The notes beneath the pieces were generated by a model. That model searched no databases. It saw only the letters and a list, made by a program, of their open reading frames with translations, and was not told the origin of the DNA. The position numbers were made by a program, and so were the translations under genes. A stretch of DNA of 64,000 bases, taken from Mycobacteroides franklinii (lineage in GTDB: Bacteria; Actinomycetota; Actinomycetes; Mycobacteriales; Mycobacteriaceae). Numbering within the stretch: position 1 is the stretch's first letter; each line of letters opens with the position of its first letter. Location: positions 87,548-151,547 of the forward strand of contig NZ_MAFQ01000013.1 of NCBI RefSeq assembly GCF_002013895.1, in the 5' to 3' direction. Shown in pieces: positions 16,748 through 26,607 of this stretch.

Positions 16748-17725
16748 ATGAAGCTCTTTTCACAATTGCGCGGTAAGACCGCGCGTCGACTTGCCACTGT
16801 GGCCGCCGCTGCGGCCGTTCTACCTGGATTTATCGGTGTTGCCGGTGGTTCTGCGGTAGCCAATGCGTTCTCGCGTCCGGGTCTGCCGGTCGAGTACCTG
16901 CAGGTGCCGTCGGCGTCCATGAACACCACCATCAAGGTCCAGTTCCAGAACGGCGGCGCGAAGTCCGTCTACCTGTTGGACGGTCTGCGCGCACGCGACG
17001 ACTTCAACGGCTGGGACATCGAGACCACCGCATTCGAGGACTACTACCAGTCCGGCATCTCCGTGGTTATGCCCGTCGGCGGTCAGTCCAGCTGGTACAC
17101 CGACTGGTACCAGCCCGCCAAGGGCAAGGACGGCGTCTTCACCTACAAGTGGGAGACCTTCCTGACCCAGGAGCTGCCCGCATTCCTGGCCAACCAGGGG
17201 CTGTCCAAGAACGGTAACGCTGTCGTCGGTCTGTCCATGGGTGCAGCCTCCGCGCTGAACCTTGCGAACTACCACCCGCAGCAGTTCGTGTACGCCGGTG
17301 CGCTCTCGGGCTTCCTGCACCCGGCTGACATGAAGGGCCAGATCGGCATGGCCATGGGCGACGCCGGTGGCTTCAGCCCGCAGGACATGTGGGGCCCGGA
17401 CAGCGATCCGGCCTGGGTTCGCAACGACCCGTTCCTGAACATCGACCGGACCGTGGCCAACGGCACTCGCCTGTGGATCTACTGCGGTAGCGGTGACGCG
17501 ACCGACCTCGACGCCACGCGTAACGGCTTCGAGAACTTCACCGGCGGATTCCTCGAGGGAATGGCCATCGGCTCGAACAAGCAGTACGTCGATGCCTACA
17601 CCGCCGCCGGCGGCAAGAACGCCCACGTGGAGTTCCCCCCGGGTGGTCTGCACAACTGGACCTACTGGGGCAACCAGCTCAAGGCCATGAAGTCTGACAT
17701 GGTCGCGTACCTGCAGAGCCACTAA
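16748..17725 (+). CDS. Antigen 85 family mycolyltransferase, copy 3
   Basis: A 325-residue secreted mycolyltransferase. The N-terminal signal is followed by ANAFSRPGLPVEYLQVP. The triad is Ser163 in GLSMGAA, Glu in FLEGMAIGSN and His in GLHNWTYWG. The position before culp6 corresponds to fbpD (Rv3803c, MPT51), whose active-site residues are replaced in M. tuberculosis; here they are present, so this copy should be active. GAGG lies three bases before the ATG. Upstream there is TTGACA at 16635 but no matching -10, and a CTGAC/GTAAC pair 9 bp apart (16704, 16713) that may be a weak version of the box array. Confidence 0.93.
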   Translation: MKLFSQLRGKTARRLATVAAAAAVLPGFIGVAGGSAVANAFSRPGLPVEYLQVPSASMNTTIKVQFQNGGAKSVYLLDGLRARDDFNGWDIETTAFEDYYQSGISVVMPVGGQSSWYTDWYQPAKGKDGVFTYKWETFLTQELPAFLANQGLSKNGNAVVGLSMGAASALNLANYHPQQFVYAGALSGFLHPADMKGQIGMAMGDAGGFSPQDMWGPDSDPAWVRNDPFLNIDRTVANGTRLWIYCGSGDATDLDATRNGFENFTGGFLEGMAIGSNKQYVDAYTAAGGKNAHVEFPPGGLHNWTYWGNQLKAMKSDMVAYLQSH

Positions 17726-17744
17726 GGCACAACGAACGATCGCG

Positions 17745-17776
17745 ACGGCGGCGGCCACTTCGGTGGTCGCCGCCGT
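17745..17776 (+). terminator. Intrinsic terminator with TTCG loop
   Basis: A 14-bp stem (one G-U pair) closed by the stable tetraloop TTCG, starting 20 bases after the stop of antigen 85 copy 3. A classic terminator hairpin, with only a weak T-tract after it. Confidence 0.8.
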
Positions 17777-17947
17777 TGTCGTCAGCGGGGGCTGACGGCC
17801 ACAATCACGTAACGAATTCTGTGCTGTCGCGATCATTTGCGCAGGTGTGAGGCGCACCGGTTCGGTAGCCTCGCTCGAGGTTGCCGGTACCTTGGAGCAA
17901 GCTAGTGCAAGCTGCGAGACCGCACGTCAAGAACGGCCAGGAGACAC

Positions 17948-18958
17948 ATGCCCAAGAGCTCGAACAGTAAACGGCACCGGATTCTCGGTTTGGCCGCGGC
18001 GCTGGCCGTCGCCGTCGTCGTCATTCTGGTGATCGCGATCGTTGTCGTCATCGTCCGCAGGCCTGACGATGTCACGCCGGGCGCCCAGGTGCCCGTGACG
18101 ACGACACCGGCGGTGACTCGGCCCGGCCAGAAGCCCCGGCCGGCCTCGCAGAGCGCTGATTGCCCCGATGTGCAGGCGCTCATCATCCCGGGCACCTGGG
18201 AGTCGTCGACGACCGATGATCCGCTCAACCCGACGCAGTTCCCGCGCTCGCTGCTGCTGAACGTGTCCCGGCCCATCACCGAGAAGTTCGACAAGGCCCG
18301 GTTGCAGACATGGACGGTGCCTTACACCGCCCAGTTCCACAACCCGTTCGCCAACGACAACCAGATGTCGTACAACGACAGCCGTAAGGAAGGGACCGAT
18401 CGGGCGGTCAAGGAGCTCACCGAGATGTACGACCGGTGCCCGCTCACCAGCTACGTCATCGTCGGTTTCTCGCAGGGCGCGGTGATCGCCGGTGACATCG
18501 CCAATCAGATCGGCAACGGCCAGGGTCCCGTCGACCAGGACCTGGTGCTGGGCGTGACGTTGATCGCGGACGGTCGTCGTCAGGATGGGATCGGACAGTC
18601 GCCCGGACCCAACCCGCCCGGGCAGGGGGCCGAGGTCACTCTCGGCGATCTCGGGGTGCTGGATTCATTCGGGCTGAAGATGTCGGGTCCGCGTCCTGGC
18701 GGATTCGGTGAGCTCAACGACCGCACCAACCAGATCTGCGGGACCGGGGACCTGATCTGCGCGGCGCCCCCGGACGCGTTCAACATCTCGAACCTGGGCA
18801 AGACGCTGGACATCCTCTCCGGTGGCGCCGGCGCCCCCGTGCACGCGCTGTACGCCACCCCAGAGTTCTGGCAGATCGACGGCCGGCCCGCGACGGAATG
18901 GACCACCAACTGGGCTGAGGGGCTCATTGAGAACGCGCCCCACCCGAAGCATGGGTGA
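17948..18958 (+). CDS. culp6: Cutinase-like envelope lipase/thioesterase (Rv3802c)
   Basis: A 336-residue protein, the same length as Rv3802c. A single membrane anchor (about residues 14-36) leads to a cutinase-like alpha/beta-hydrolase with Ser175 in GFSQG, Asp268 in TGDLIC and His299 in VHALYA, the same positions as the M. tuberculosis triad. Rv3802c is an essential envelope enzyme with phospholipase A and thioesterase activity; its place beside fadD32-pks13-accD4 suggests a part in handling mycolates or precursors at the membrane surface. AGGAGA stands just before the ATG. Confidence 0.92.
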   Translation: MPKSSNSKRHRILGLAAALAVAVVVILVIAIVVVIVRRPDDVTPGAQVPVTTTPAVTRPGQKPRPASQSADCPDVQALIIPGTWESSTTDDPLNPTQFPRSLLLNVSRPITEKFDKARLQTWTVPYTAQFHNPFANDNQMSYNDSRKEGTDRAVKELTEMYDRCPLTSYVIVGFSQGAVIAGDIANQIGNGQGPVDQDLVLGVTLIADGRRQDGIGQSPGPNPPGQGAEVTLGDLGVLDSFGLKMSGPRPGGFGELNDRTNQICGTGDLICAAPPDAFNISNLGKTLDILSGGAGAPVHALYATPEFWQIDGRPATEWTTNWAEGLIENAPHPKHG

Positions 18959-19296
18959 GCGTCTTGCGTGAAGACCATGCGCTCGGGGTGAGGTCTCCGA
19001 CAAGCGTTGATGTCATCTTCACAACAGGACGCCTAGATATTTGGTGGGCGCGGTACGCTCACCTAAGATTAAGAGAAAAATAAGACTGTAAGCCGTTCGC
19101 GGGGCTGAGTGATTTTGGCTGGCCGCCGCCGACCGATAATCTCGTCGCGAATGGCCGCCTGAGCTGCCGTAGTACGCGATTGCCTCTCGGTACGATCATC
19201 GAGGATTTGACGTTCGCCCCGATGTCATATCGGCGTGCACGAACTGTTCAGGCCCGCGAAACGCGCACCATGCGCTGTTAGAGGAGAGAAGCACAC
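18959..19296. other. Gap of 338 bases before fadD32
   Basis: No gene is seen. The stretch holds an unusually A-rich patch at about 19070-19090 beginning with a TAAGAT hexamer (19074), which fits TANNNT and could start a long-leader fadD32 transcript, and a TTGACG at about 19208 without a well-spaced -10. The fadD32 ribosome-binding site AGGAGA lies at the right end. No hairpin terminator for culp6 was found. Confidence 0.4.
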
Positions 19297-21210
19297 ATGG
19301 CGTTCGACAACCCGTTCCTCGATTCGGCGGGCCACATCAAGTTCCCCGAGGACGGGAGCATCGTTCGGCACGTCGAAGGCTGGGCGGAGTCGCAGGGCGA
19401 CAGCCTGGCTTACCGGTTCCTCGACTTCTCCACCGAGCGCGACGGCGCCTATATCGACATCACCTGGTCGGAGTTCGGCGCACGCAACCGTGCCGTTGCC
19501 GCTCGTCTGCAGCAGGTGACCAAGCCGGGCGACCGCGTCGCCATCCTGGCTCCGCAGAGCCTGGATTACCTCGTGGCGCACTATGGCGCTCTCTACGCCG
19601 GTGCCATCGCAGTGCCGCTGTTCGATCCCAGTGAGGCAGGCCATGCCGGCCGACTCCACGCGGTGCTCGACGACTGCCAGCCCTCCGCGGTGCTCACGAC
19701 GACCGAATGCGCCGAGGGCGTACGGAAGTTCTTCCGGAACCGTCCGCCCAAGGAGCGCCCGCGCGTGATCGCCGTCGACGCGATTCCCAACGACGTGGGT
19801 TCGACGTGGGTGGAGCCGGTGGCCACCAAGGACACCATCGCCTACCTGCAGTACACCTCCGGCTCGACCCGCGCCCCGGCCGGTGTGCAGATCACCCACC
19901 TGTCGCTGGCCACCAACCTGCTGCAGCTGGTTGACGCGTTGTCGCAGCAGGAAGGCAAGGACGGTCAGCCCGGTCACCGGGGGACCACCTGGCTGCCGTT
20001 CTTCCATGACATGGGCCTGATCACGGTGATGGTGCCGTCCATGATCGGCGAGCACATGACGGTGATGAGTCCGGCGGCGTTCATTCGCCGCCCGCTGCGC
20101 TGGCTGCGGGAAATGGCGGTCAAGGGTGACGACCGCTCGGGAAGCTTCTCGGCGCTGCCCAACTTCGCCTTCGAGCATTGCGCGCTGCGTGGTCTGCCCA
20201 AAGAGGGCGAGCCGCCGCTGGACCTGTCGAACGTGTACTCGATCATCAACGGTTCCGAGCCGGTGTCGACGGCCTCGATCAAGAAGTTCTGCGATGCCTT
20301 CGAGCCCTATGGTTTTGACCCCAGGGCCATTCACCCGTCCTACGGCATGGCTGAGGCCACGCTGTTCGTCACTTCGACCATCTGGAACACGGACAGGGCG
20401 CGCGTGCTGCACGTGGATCGCACCGAGCTGAACGCCGGGCGCATCGTGCAGGTGGAGCCGGGTGCCGAGAACTCGGTGACCCAGGTGTCCAGCGGACGGA
20501 TGGCCCGCGACGAGTGGGGCGTCATTGTCGACGGTGAGACCGCCTCCGAATTGCCCGACGGTCAGATCGGTGAGATCTGGTTGCACGGCAACAACATTGG
20601 TTCCGGCTACTGGGGCCGCCCGGAGGAAACCCGCGAAGCGTTCCAGAACACTCTCAAGTCGCGGATCTCCGCGTCGCATGCCGAGGGCGTGCCGGACGAC
20701 GCCAACTGGCTCAACACCGGCGACCTCGGCGTATGGGTGGACGGCGAGCTGTACATCACCGGCCGCGTCAAGGACCTCATCATCGTGGACGGGCGCAACC
20801 ACTACCCGCAGGATGTGGAGTTCACCGCGCAGGAAGCCAACAAGGCACTGCGTCCGGGGTACGTCGCCGCGTTCTCGGTGCCGGCCAACCAGCTGCCGCA
20901 GGTGGTCTTCGACAATCCGCATGCCGGCCTGAAGTACGACCCGGAGGACTCCTCCGAGCAGCTGGTCGTCATCGGTGAGCGCAGCGTGGGCGCCCACAAG
21001 TCGGATAACCAGGCCGTGGGCGACGATGTGCGCGCCGCGGTCGCGGTGCGCCACGGTGTGACGGTGCGCGATGTACTGCTGGTTCCGGCCGGCTCCATCG
21101 CGCGGACCTCCAGCGGCAAGATCGCCCGGCGTGCCGCCCGGACCAGCTATTTGGACGGCAGCCTGCGCGGCGGCTACCAGCAGACCGCATTCCCCGACGA
21201 CCGGCAGTAG
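19297..21210 (+). CDS. fadD32: Long-chain fatty acyl-AMP ligase FadD32 (FAAL32)
   Basis: A 637-residue adenylate-forming enzyme, exactly the M. tuberculosis length. The AMP-binding motif reads YTSGSTRAPAGV, followed by TWLPFFHDMG, the SYGMAEATL segment and the hinge-side GRVKDLIIVDGRNHYP. It activates the C50-60 meromycolic acid as an acyl-adenylate and loads it on the N-terminal ACP of Pks13 without a free CoA intermediate. pks13 and accD4 follow directly, the same condensation operon as in all mycolate-making genera. AGGAGA lies ten bases before the ATG. Confidence 0.97.
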   Translation: MAFDNPFLDSAGHIKFPEDGSIVRHVEGWAESQGDSLAYRFLDFSTERDGAYIDITWSEFGARNRAVAARLQQVTKPGDRVAILAPQSLDYLVAHYGALYAGAIAVPLFDPSEAGHAGRLHAVLDDCQPSAVLTTTECAEGVRKFFRNRPPKERPRVIAVDAIPNDVGSTWVEPVATKDTIAYLQYTSGSTRAPAGVQITHLSLATNLLQLVDALSQQEGKDGQPGHRGTTWLPFFHDMGLITVMVPSMIGEHMTVMSPAAFIRRPLRWLREMAVKGDDRSGSFSALPNFAFEHCALRGLPKEGEPPLDLSNVYSIINGSEPVSTASIKKFCDAFEPYGFDPRAIHPSYGMAEATLFVTSTIWNTDRARVLHVDRTELNAGRIVQVEPGAENSVTQVSSGRMARDEWGVIVDGETASELPDGQIGEIWLHGNNIGSGYWGRPEETREAFQNTLKSRISASHAEGVPDDANWLNTGDLGVWVDGELYITGRVKDLIIVDGRNHYPQDVEFTAQEANKALRPGYVAAFSVPANQLPQVVFDNPHAGLKYDPEDSSEQLVVIGERSVGAHKSDNQAVGDDVRAAVAVRHGVTVRDVLLVPAGSIARTSSGKIARRAARTSYLDGSLRGGYQQTAFPDDRQ

Positions 21211-21261
21211 GCGATCGAATATCGCCGCCGCCATCCGATACCCCGGAGATAGGCCTCGAAA

Positions 21262-24200
21262 ATGACTGATACGCAACAGGATTCGACACAAGAGACCAAG
21301 GCTCCGGAGGTGGCGGTGCCGGCGAGCGGTGCCCAGCTGACCGTTGCCGAGATGCGTGAATGGCTGCGCAACTGGATCGCCGCGGCCACCGGGGTAAGCC
21401 CCGATCGCATCGACGATTCGGCGCCGATGGTCGAGATGGGTCTGTCCTCGCGTGACGCGGTGGCGATGGCGGCCGATATCGAGGACCTCACCGGGGTCAC
21501 ATTGACGGCCACCGTGGCCTTCCAGCACCCCACCATCGAGTCGCTGGCCACCCGCATCATCGAGGGTGAGCCGGAGTTGCCGGATGCCGGCGACGAGGAC
21601 TGGTCACGCGATCCCAAAGCTGCCACAGGCGAATTCGATATCGCGGTGATCGGTCTTGCCACCCGTCTGCCCGGTGATGTCAATACCCCGGCGCAGCTGT
21701 GGGAGGCGCTGTTGGAGGGCCGCGACGCGATCACCGACCTGCCCGAGGGGCGCTGGGAAGAGTTCACCAGTGAACCGCGAATCGCCGAGCGGGTGGCGCA
21801 AGCCGCCACCCGTGGCGGATACCTCAAGGACATCAAGGGATTCGACGCCGAGTTCTTCACGCTCTCCAAGATGGAGGCCGACAATATCGATCCGCAGCAG
21901 CGGATGGCTCTTGAACTCACCTGGGAGGCGCTGGAGAACGCGCGCATCCCGGCGTCGAGCCTCAAGGGAGACAGCGTCGGTGTCTACATCGGTAGCTCCA
22001 ACAACGACTACGGTTACCTGTCGGTGGCCGACCCCACCGTCATGCACCCGTACGCCATCACCGGCAACGCGAGTTCGATTATCGCCAACCGGGTTTCGTA
22101 CTTCTTCGACTTCCGTGGCCCCAGTGTCGCCGTCGACACCGCATGTTCGTCCTCGCTGGTCGCGGTGCACCAGGGCGTGAAGGCACTGCGTTCCGGTGAG
22201 GCCGATGTCGTGTTGGCCGGTGGCGTCAATGCGCTCATCACACCACTCGTGACGGTCGGTTTCGACGAGGTCGGCGGCGTGCTGGCCCCGGACGGCCGCA
22301 TCAAGTCCTTCTCGCAGGATGCCAACGGCTACAGCCGTTCCGAGGGCGGCGGCATGCTGGTGCTCAAGCGCCTCTCCGATGCGCGCCGCGATGGTGACCC
22401 GATCATGGCGATCATCGCCGGGTCCGCGGTCAATCACGATGGCCGGTCCAATGGTCTGCTCGCGCCAAACCCCGATGCCCAGGCCGAGGTGCTGCGCAAG
22501 GCCTACAAGGACGCCGGTATCGATCCCCGCACCGTCGACGTCATCGAGGCGCACGGCACCGGCACCATCCTCGGTGATCCGATCGAGGCCGACGGCCTGG
22601 GCCGGGTGGTGGGCCGTGGTCGCGACGCCGATAAGCCGGCACTGCTGGGCTCGGCCAAGTCGAACTTCGGGCACCTGGAGTCCGCGGCCGGCGCTGCGAG
22701 CCTGTCGAAGATCGTGCTGGCCCTGCAGAACAACAAGGTTCCGCCGTCGATCAACTACACCGGCCCCAACCCGTACATCGACTTCGATGCGATTCACCTG
22801 AAGGTCGTCGACCAGGTCTCCGACTGGCCGCGCTACAGCGGGCACGCCATCGCCGGTGTCTCCGGTTTCGGTTTCGGCGGCGCCAACGCCCACATCGTGG
22901 TGCGTGAGGTGCTGCCGATCGACCTGGTGGAACCCAGTGAGCCGTCCGAAGCCGATGTGGACGAAGATTCCGATGTCAACGGCAAACACGCTGGGGCAGA
23001 GGCAGATACCGAAGAAGGAAATGTCGAATTCGTTGAGTCTCGGTTTGACGAGTACGGCGAGTTCATGGGCGGTTACTCCGATGGGCCGCGGGAGCTGCCC
23101 GGACTGACCGACGAGGCCAAGCGTCTCAAAGAGGAGGCGCTGGCCGCGCTTTCTGCCGAAGAGCCGGTGACTCCCGTTGTCCCACTCTTTATCTCGGGCT
23201 TCCTATCCTCTCGCAAGAAGGCCGCCGCGGCCGCGCTGGCGGACTGGATGGAATCCGAAGAGGGCCAGTCCTACTCGCTGGAATCCATCGGACGATCGCT
23301 GTCCCGGCGCAACCATGGGCGCTCGCGCGCCGTGGTGCTCGCCCATGATTTCGACCAGGCCATCACGGGTCTGCGCGCTGTCGCCGAAGGCAAGCAGAAG
23401 CCGTACGTCTACTCCGTGGATGGTCCCGTGACCAGCGGCGCGGTGTGGGTGATGGCCGGTTTCGGTGCGCAGCACCGCAAGATGGGCAAGAGCCTGTACC
23501 TGCGCGATCCGATTTTCGCGGAGTGGATCGACAAGGTCGACGCGTACGTGCAGGACGAGCGGGGTTACTCCGTTGTCGAGCTGATCCTGGATGACTCGCA
23601 CGAGTACGGCATCGAAACCAGCAACATCGCCATCTTCGCGATCCAAATCGGGTTGGGTGAGGTACTCAAGGCGCATGGCGCCAAACCCACCGCGGTGATC
23701 GGGCAATCGCTGGGAGAGCCCGCGTCGGCCTACTTTGCAGGTGGGCTGTCGCTGGCCGACGCCACCCGCGTCATCTGCTCGCGCGCACACCTGATGGGTG
23801 AGGGCGAGGCGATGCTGTTCGGCGACTACATCCGGCTGATGGCGCTGGTCGAGTACTCGGCCGACGAGCTCAAGACGGTGTTCGCCGACTTCCCGGACCT
23901 CGAGGTATGCGTGTACGCCGCGCCGTCGCAGACCGTCATCGGTGGTCCGCCGGCGCAGGTCGACGCGATCGTGGCCCGTTGCGAGGCCGAGGGCAAGTTC
24001 GCGCGCAAGCTGCAGACCAAGGGTGCCGGTCATACCTCGCAGATGGACCCGCTGCTCGGTGAGTTCGCCGCGGAACTGCAGGGGATCGAGCCGATGACTC
24101 CGAACATCGGGATCTTCTCGACGGTGCACGAGGGCACGTTCATCCGCCCAGGCGGTGACCCGGTGCACGACGTCGACTACTGGAAGAAGGGGATGCGGCA

Positions 24201-26607
24201 TTCGGTGTACTTCACCCATGGCACCCGTAATGCCGTGGATGCCGGATACACCACCTTCCTGGAACTGGCACCGAATCCGGTGGCGCTCATGCAGGTTGGG
24301 CTCACCACCATGTCATCGGGACTGCCCGACGCGCAGCTGATCGCGACTCTCGCCCGTAAGGAGGACGAGGTCGAGTCCATGGTCAAGACCATGGCGCAGC
24401 TCTATGTGTACGGCCACAGCCTGGACCCGCGGACGCTGTTCACCGCGGCAACCAGGTCGGCGGATTACGCGCCGATTCCTCCGACCGAGTTCAAGCGCAA
24501 GGAGCATTGGCTCCCCGCGCATTTCAGCGTTGATGGCGCAACCCGGATCCCCGGTACGCACGTGTCGCTGCCCGACGGCAAGCATGTGTGGGAATGGAGT
24601 CCGGGAGCCGCAACGCCGGCGACATCCGACGCGAGCGGTGTTTCGGCTCTTCTCCCCGAACTGGTGAAAGCCGCTGCGGTAACGGTACTTCCGGATGCCC
24701 AGCTCACCGCATTCGAGCAGCGGGCGATCCCGGGCGAGGGTTCCACACTGGTGACCACGCTGTCGCGGCACCCGGGCGGGGCCACCGTGCAGGTGCACGC
24801 CCGCATCGGTGAGTCGTTCACCCTCGTCTACGACGCGGTGGTATCCCGGGCCGGTCAGGGTGGCGCACTGCCGTTCGCGACCGCTGCGGGTGTCGCCACC
24901 AACGGTTCGGCGACGGCGCCGTCGCAGGCGGTCGCGGTCGTGGCCGACGAGGTGCCCGAAGAGATTCAGGACAACCTGCTCTCCGGTGCGGGTGCGGGTG
25001 CCGACTTCAAGAAATGGAGCAAGGAGTCCGGCGAGCCGGTCATCGAGCGTCTGGCCGCGATCGTGTCGTTGGCCATGGGTTACGAGCCCGAAGACGTGCC
25101 GCGCGAGGTGCCGCTCATCGAGCTGGGGCTGGATTCGTTGATGGCGGTGCGCATCAAGAACCGTGTCGAGTTCGACTTCGACTTGCCGCCCATTCAGCTG
25201 CAGGCCGTGCGCGATGCCAACCTGCTCGATGTCGAGCGGCTGGTCATCTACGCGTTGGAGAACCCCGACGCCGTGCACGAGCTGCACGACTACCAGCAGA
25301 CCGACGAGTTCAAGGAGGCCGCGCCGACAGGTGGTGTCCTGTCGAAGGCCGATCTCGAGAAGGCGCTGGCGGTGGGTGCGGCGGAGACGTCCGTGCCGGA
25401 CGAGGAGCCTGCCCTTGCCGAGAGCGCTCCCGCTGCGGAGCCGGCAATTTCGGCGGAGACCTCCGAGCTGGCTAAGGCCGCCGCCGCGATGAACCAGGAA
25501 GCCATCGCCGAGGCACTGAATGCCGATGTGCCACCGCGTGATGCGGCCGAACGTGTCGCCTTCGCGACATGGGCCATCGTCACCGGTGAATCGCCCGGCA
25601 GCATCTTCAACGCGCTGCCGAAGATCGACGATGAGACGGCGGTCAAGCTCGCGGAGCGTCTTTCGCAGCGGGCCGACGGTGAGATCGGCGCCGACGAGGT
25701 CAAGCTCGCGCCGACCATCGAGGCGCTGGGTGAGGTGGTCCGCAGCCGGCTGGAGGCGGGCAAGATCGACGGCTTCGTGCGAATCCTGGCCCCCAGGCCG
25801 GAGGGTTCGACGGCGGTCCCTGTCTTCGTGTTCCACCCGGCGGGTGGATCGACGGTGGTCTACGAGCCCCTGCTGAAGCGGCTCCCCGAGGGCACACCGA
25901 TGTTCGGCTTGGAGCGGGTCGAGGGCACCATCGAGGAGCGGGCCGCCCAGTACGTGCCCAAGCTGTTGGAACTGAACGGCGCTGCACCCTTTGTTTTGGC
26001 CGGATGGTCACTCGGTGCGGTGCTGGCGTATGCCTGCGCGGTCGGTCTCAAGGAGGCCGGCGCCGAGGTCGCGTGGGTCGGCAATATCGATGGGGTGCGC
26101 CCCGGGACGCCGATCCTGACGACCACGGAGGAGACCCGCAAGCGTTGGGATCGCTACGCGAAATTCGCGGAGAAGACCTTCAACGTGCAGATCCCGGAGA
26201 TCCCCTACGAGCAGCTCGAGGAGCTCGACGACGAGGGTCAGGTCAGGTTTGTGCTGGAGGCCGTCAAGGCGGCCGGTGTGGAGATCCCCGGCGGCATCAT
26301 CGAGCACCAGCGCACGTCCTACCTGGACCAGCGGGCCATCGACACGTCGACGCCGGTGCCCTTCGACGGGCATATGACGCTGTACATGGCCGATCGTTAC
26401 CACGATGACGCGATCACCTTCGAGCCCGCGTACGCGACCCGCCAGCCCGATGGCGGCTGGGGCGAGTTCGTATCCGATCTCGAGGTCGTTCCGGTCGGTG
26501 GTGAGCACATCCAGATCATCGACGAACCGATCATCGCTAAGGTCGGTGCACATATGAGTCAGGCGCTGCGTTCGATCAACGCCAAGAATCAGGAAGGCCA
26601 GGGATAG
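21262..26607 (+). CDS. pks13: Polyketide synthase Pks13, mycolic acid condensase
   Basis: A 1781-residue type I PKS. Domains in order: N-terminal ACP (about 25-100) with the phosphopantetheine Ser63 in GLSSRD; ketosynthase (about 115-545) with Cys295 in DTACSSS; acyltransferase (about 700-1060) with Ser816 in GQSLGE, the Gln variant normal for Pks13; C-terminal ACP (about 1245-1320) with Ser1292 in GLDSLM; and thioesterase (about 1500-1775) with Ser1583 in GWSLG and His1749 in GGEHIQ. It condenses meromycolyl and carboxyacyl chains and passes the product to trehalose. It is about 50 residues longer than the M. tuberculosis protein; an acidic linker after the KS (about 555-590) probably accounts for part. 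The stop overlaps the accD4 GTG. Confidence 0.97.
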   Translation: MTDTQQDSTQETKAPEVAVPASGAQLTVAEMREWLRNWIAAATGVSPDRIDDSAPMVEMGLSSRDAVAMAADIEDLTGVTLTATVAFQHPTIESLATRIIEGEPELPDAGDEDWSRDPKAATGEFDIAVIGLATRLPGDVNTPAQLWEALLEGRDAITDLPEGRWEEFTSEPRIAERVAQAATRGGYLKDIKGFDAEFFTLSKMEADNIDPQQRMALELTWEALENARIPASSLKGDSVGVYIGSSNNDYGYLSVADPTVMHPYAITGNASSIIANRVSYFFDFRGPSVAVDTACSSSLVAVHQGVKALRSGEADVVLAGGVNALITPLVTVGFDEVGGVLAPDGRIKSFSQDANGYSRSEGGGMLVLKRLSDARRDGDPIMAIIAGSAVNHDGRSNGLLAPNPDAQAEVLRKAYKDAGIDPRTVDVIEAHGTGTILGDPIEADGLGRVVGRGRDADKPALLGSAKSNFGHLESAAGAASLSKIVLALQNNKVPPSINYTGPNPYIDFDAIHLKVVDQVSDWPRYSGHAIAGVSGFGFGGANAHIVVREVLPIDLVEPSEPSEADVDEDSDVNGKHAGAEADTEEGNVEFVESRFDEYGEFMGGYSDGPRELPGLTDEAKRLKEEALAALSAEEPVTPVVPLFISGFLSSRKKAAAAALADWMESEEGQSYSLESIGRSLSRRNHGRSRAVVLAHDFDQAITGLRAVAEGKQKPYVYSVDGPVTSGAVWVMAGFGAQHRKMGKSLYLRDPIFAEWIDKVDAYVQDERGYSVVELILDDSHEYGIETSNIAIFAIQIGLGEVLKAHGAKPTAVIGQSLGEPASAYFAGGLSLADATRVICSRAHLMGEGEAMLFGDYIRLMALVEYSADELKTVFADFPDLEVCVYAAPSQTVIGGPPAQVDAIVARCEAEGKFARKLQTKGAGHTSQMDPLLGEFAAELQGIEPMTPNIGIFSTVHEGTFIRPGGDPVHDVDYWKKGMRHSVYFTHGTRNAVDAGYTTFLELAPNPVALMQVGLTTMSSGLPDAQLIATLARKEDEVESMVKTMAQLYVYGHSLDPRTLFTAATRSADYAPIPPTEFKRKEHWLPAHFSVDGATRIPGTHVSLPDGKHVWEWSPGAATPATSDASGVSALLPELVKAAAVTVLPDAQLTAFEQRAIPGEGSTLVTTLSRHPGGATVQVHARIGESFTLVYDAVVSRAGQGGALPFATAAGVATNGSATAPSQAVAVVADEVPEEIQDNLLSGAGAGADFKKWSKESGEPVIERLAAIVSLAMGYEPEDVPREVPLIELGLDSLMAVRIKNRVEFDFDLPPIQLQAVRDANLLDVERLVIYALENPDAVHELHDYQQTDEFKEAAPTGGVLSKADLEKALAVGAAETSVPDEEPALAESAPAAEPAISAETSELAKAAAAMNQEAIAEALNADVPPRDAAERVAFATWAIVTGESPGSIFNALPKIDDETAVKLAERLSQRADGEIGADEVKLAPTIEALGEVVRSRLEAGKIDGFVRILAPRPEGSTAVPVFVFHPAGGSTVVYEPLLKRLPEGTPMFGLERVEGTIEERAAQYVPKLLELNGAAPFVLAGWSLGAVLAYACAVGLKEAGAEVAWVGNIDGVRPGTPILTTTEETRKRWDRYAKFAEKTFNVQIPEIPYEQLEELDDEGQVRFVLEAVKAAGVEIPGGIIEHQRTSYLDQRAIDTSTPVPFDGHMTLYMADRYHDDAITFEPAYATRQPDGGWGEFVSDLEVVPVGGEHIQIIDEPIIAKVGAHMSQALRSINAKNQEGQG

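Noticed and set aside
19225..21528. 767-codon open frame antisense to fadD32
   Set aside because: It lies fully opposite a strongly recognised gene and has the Arg/Gly/His-rich composition of antisense frames in high-GC DNA.
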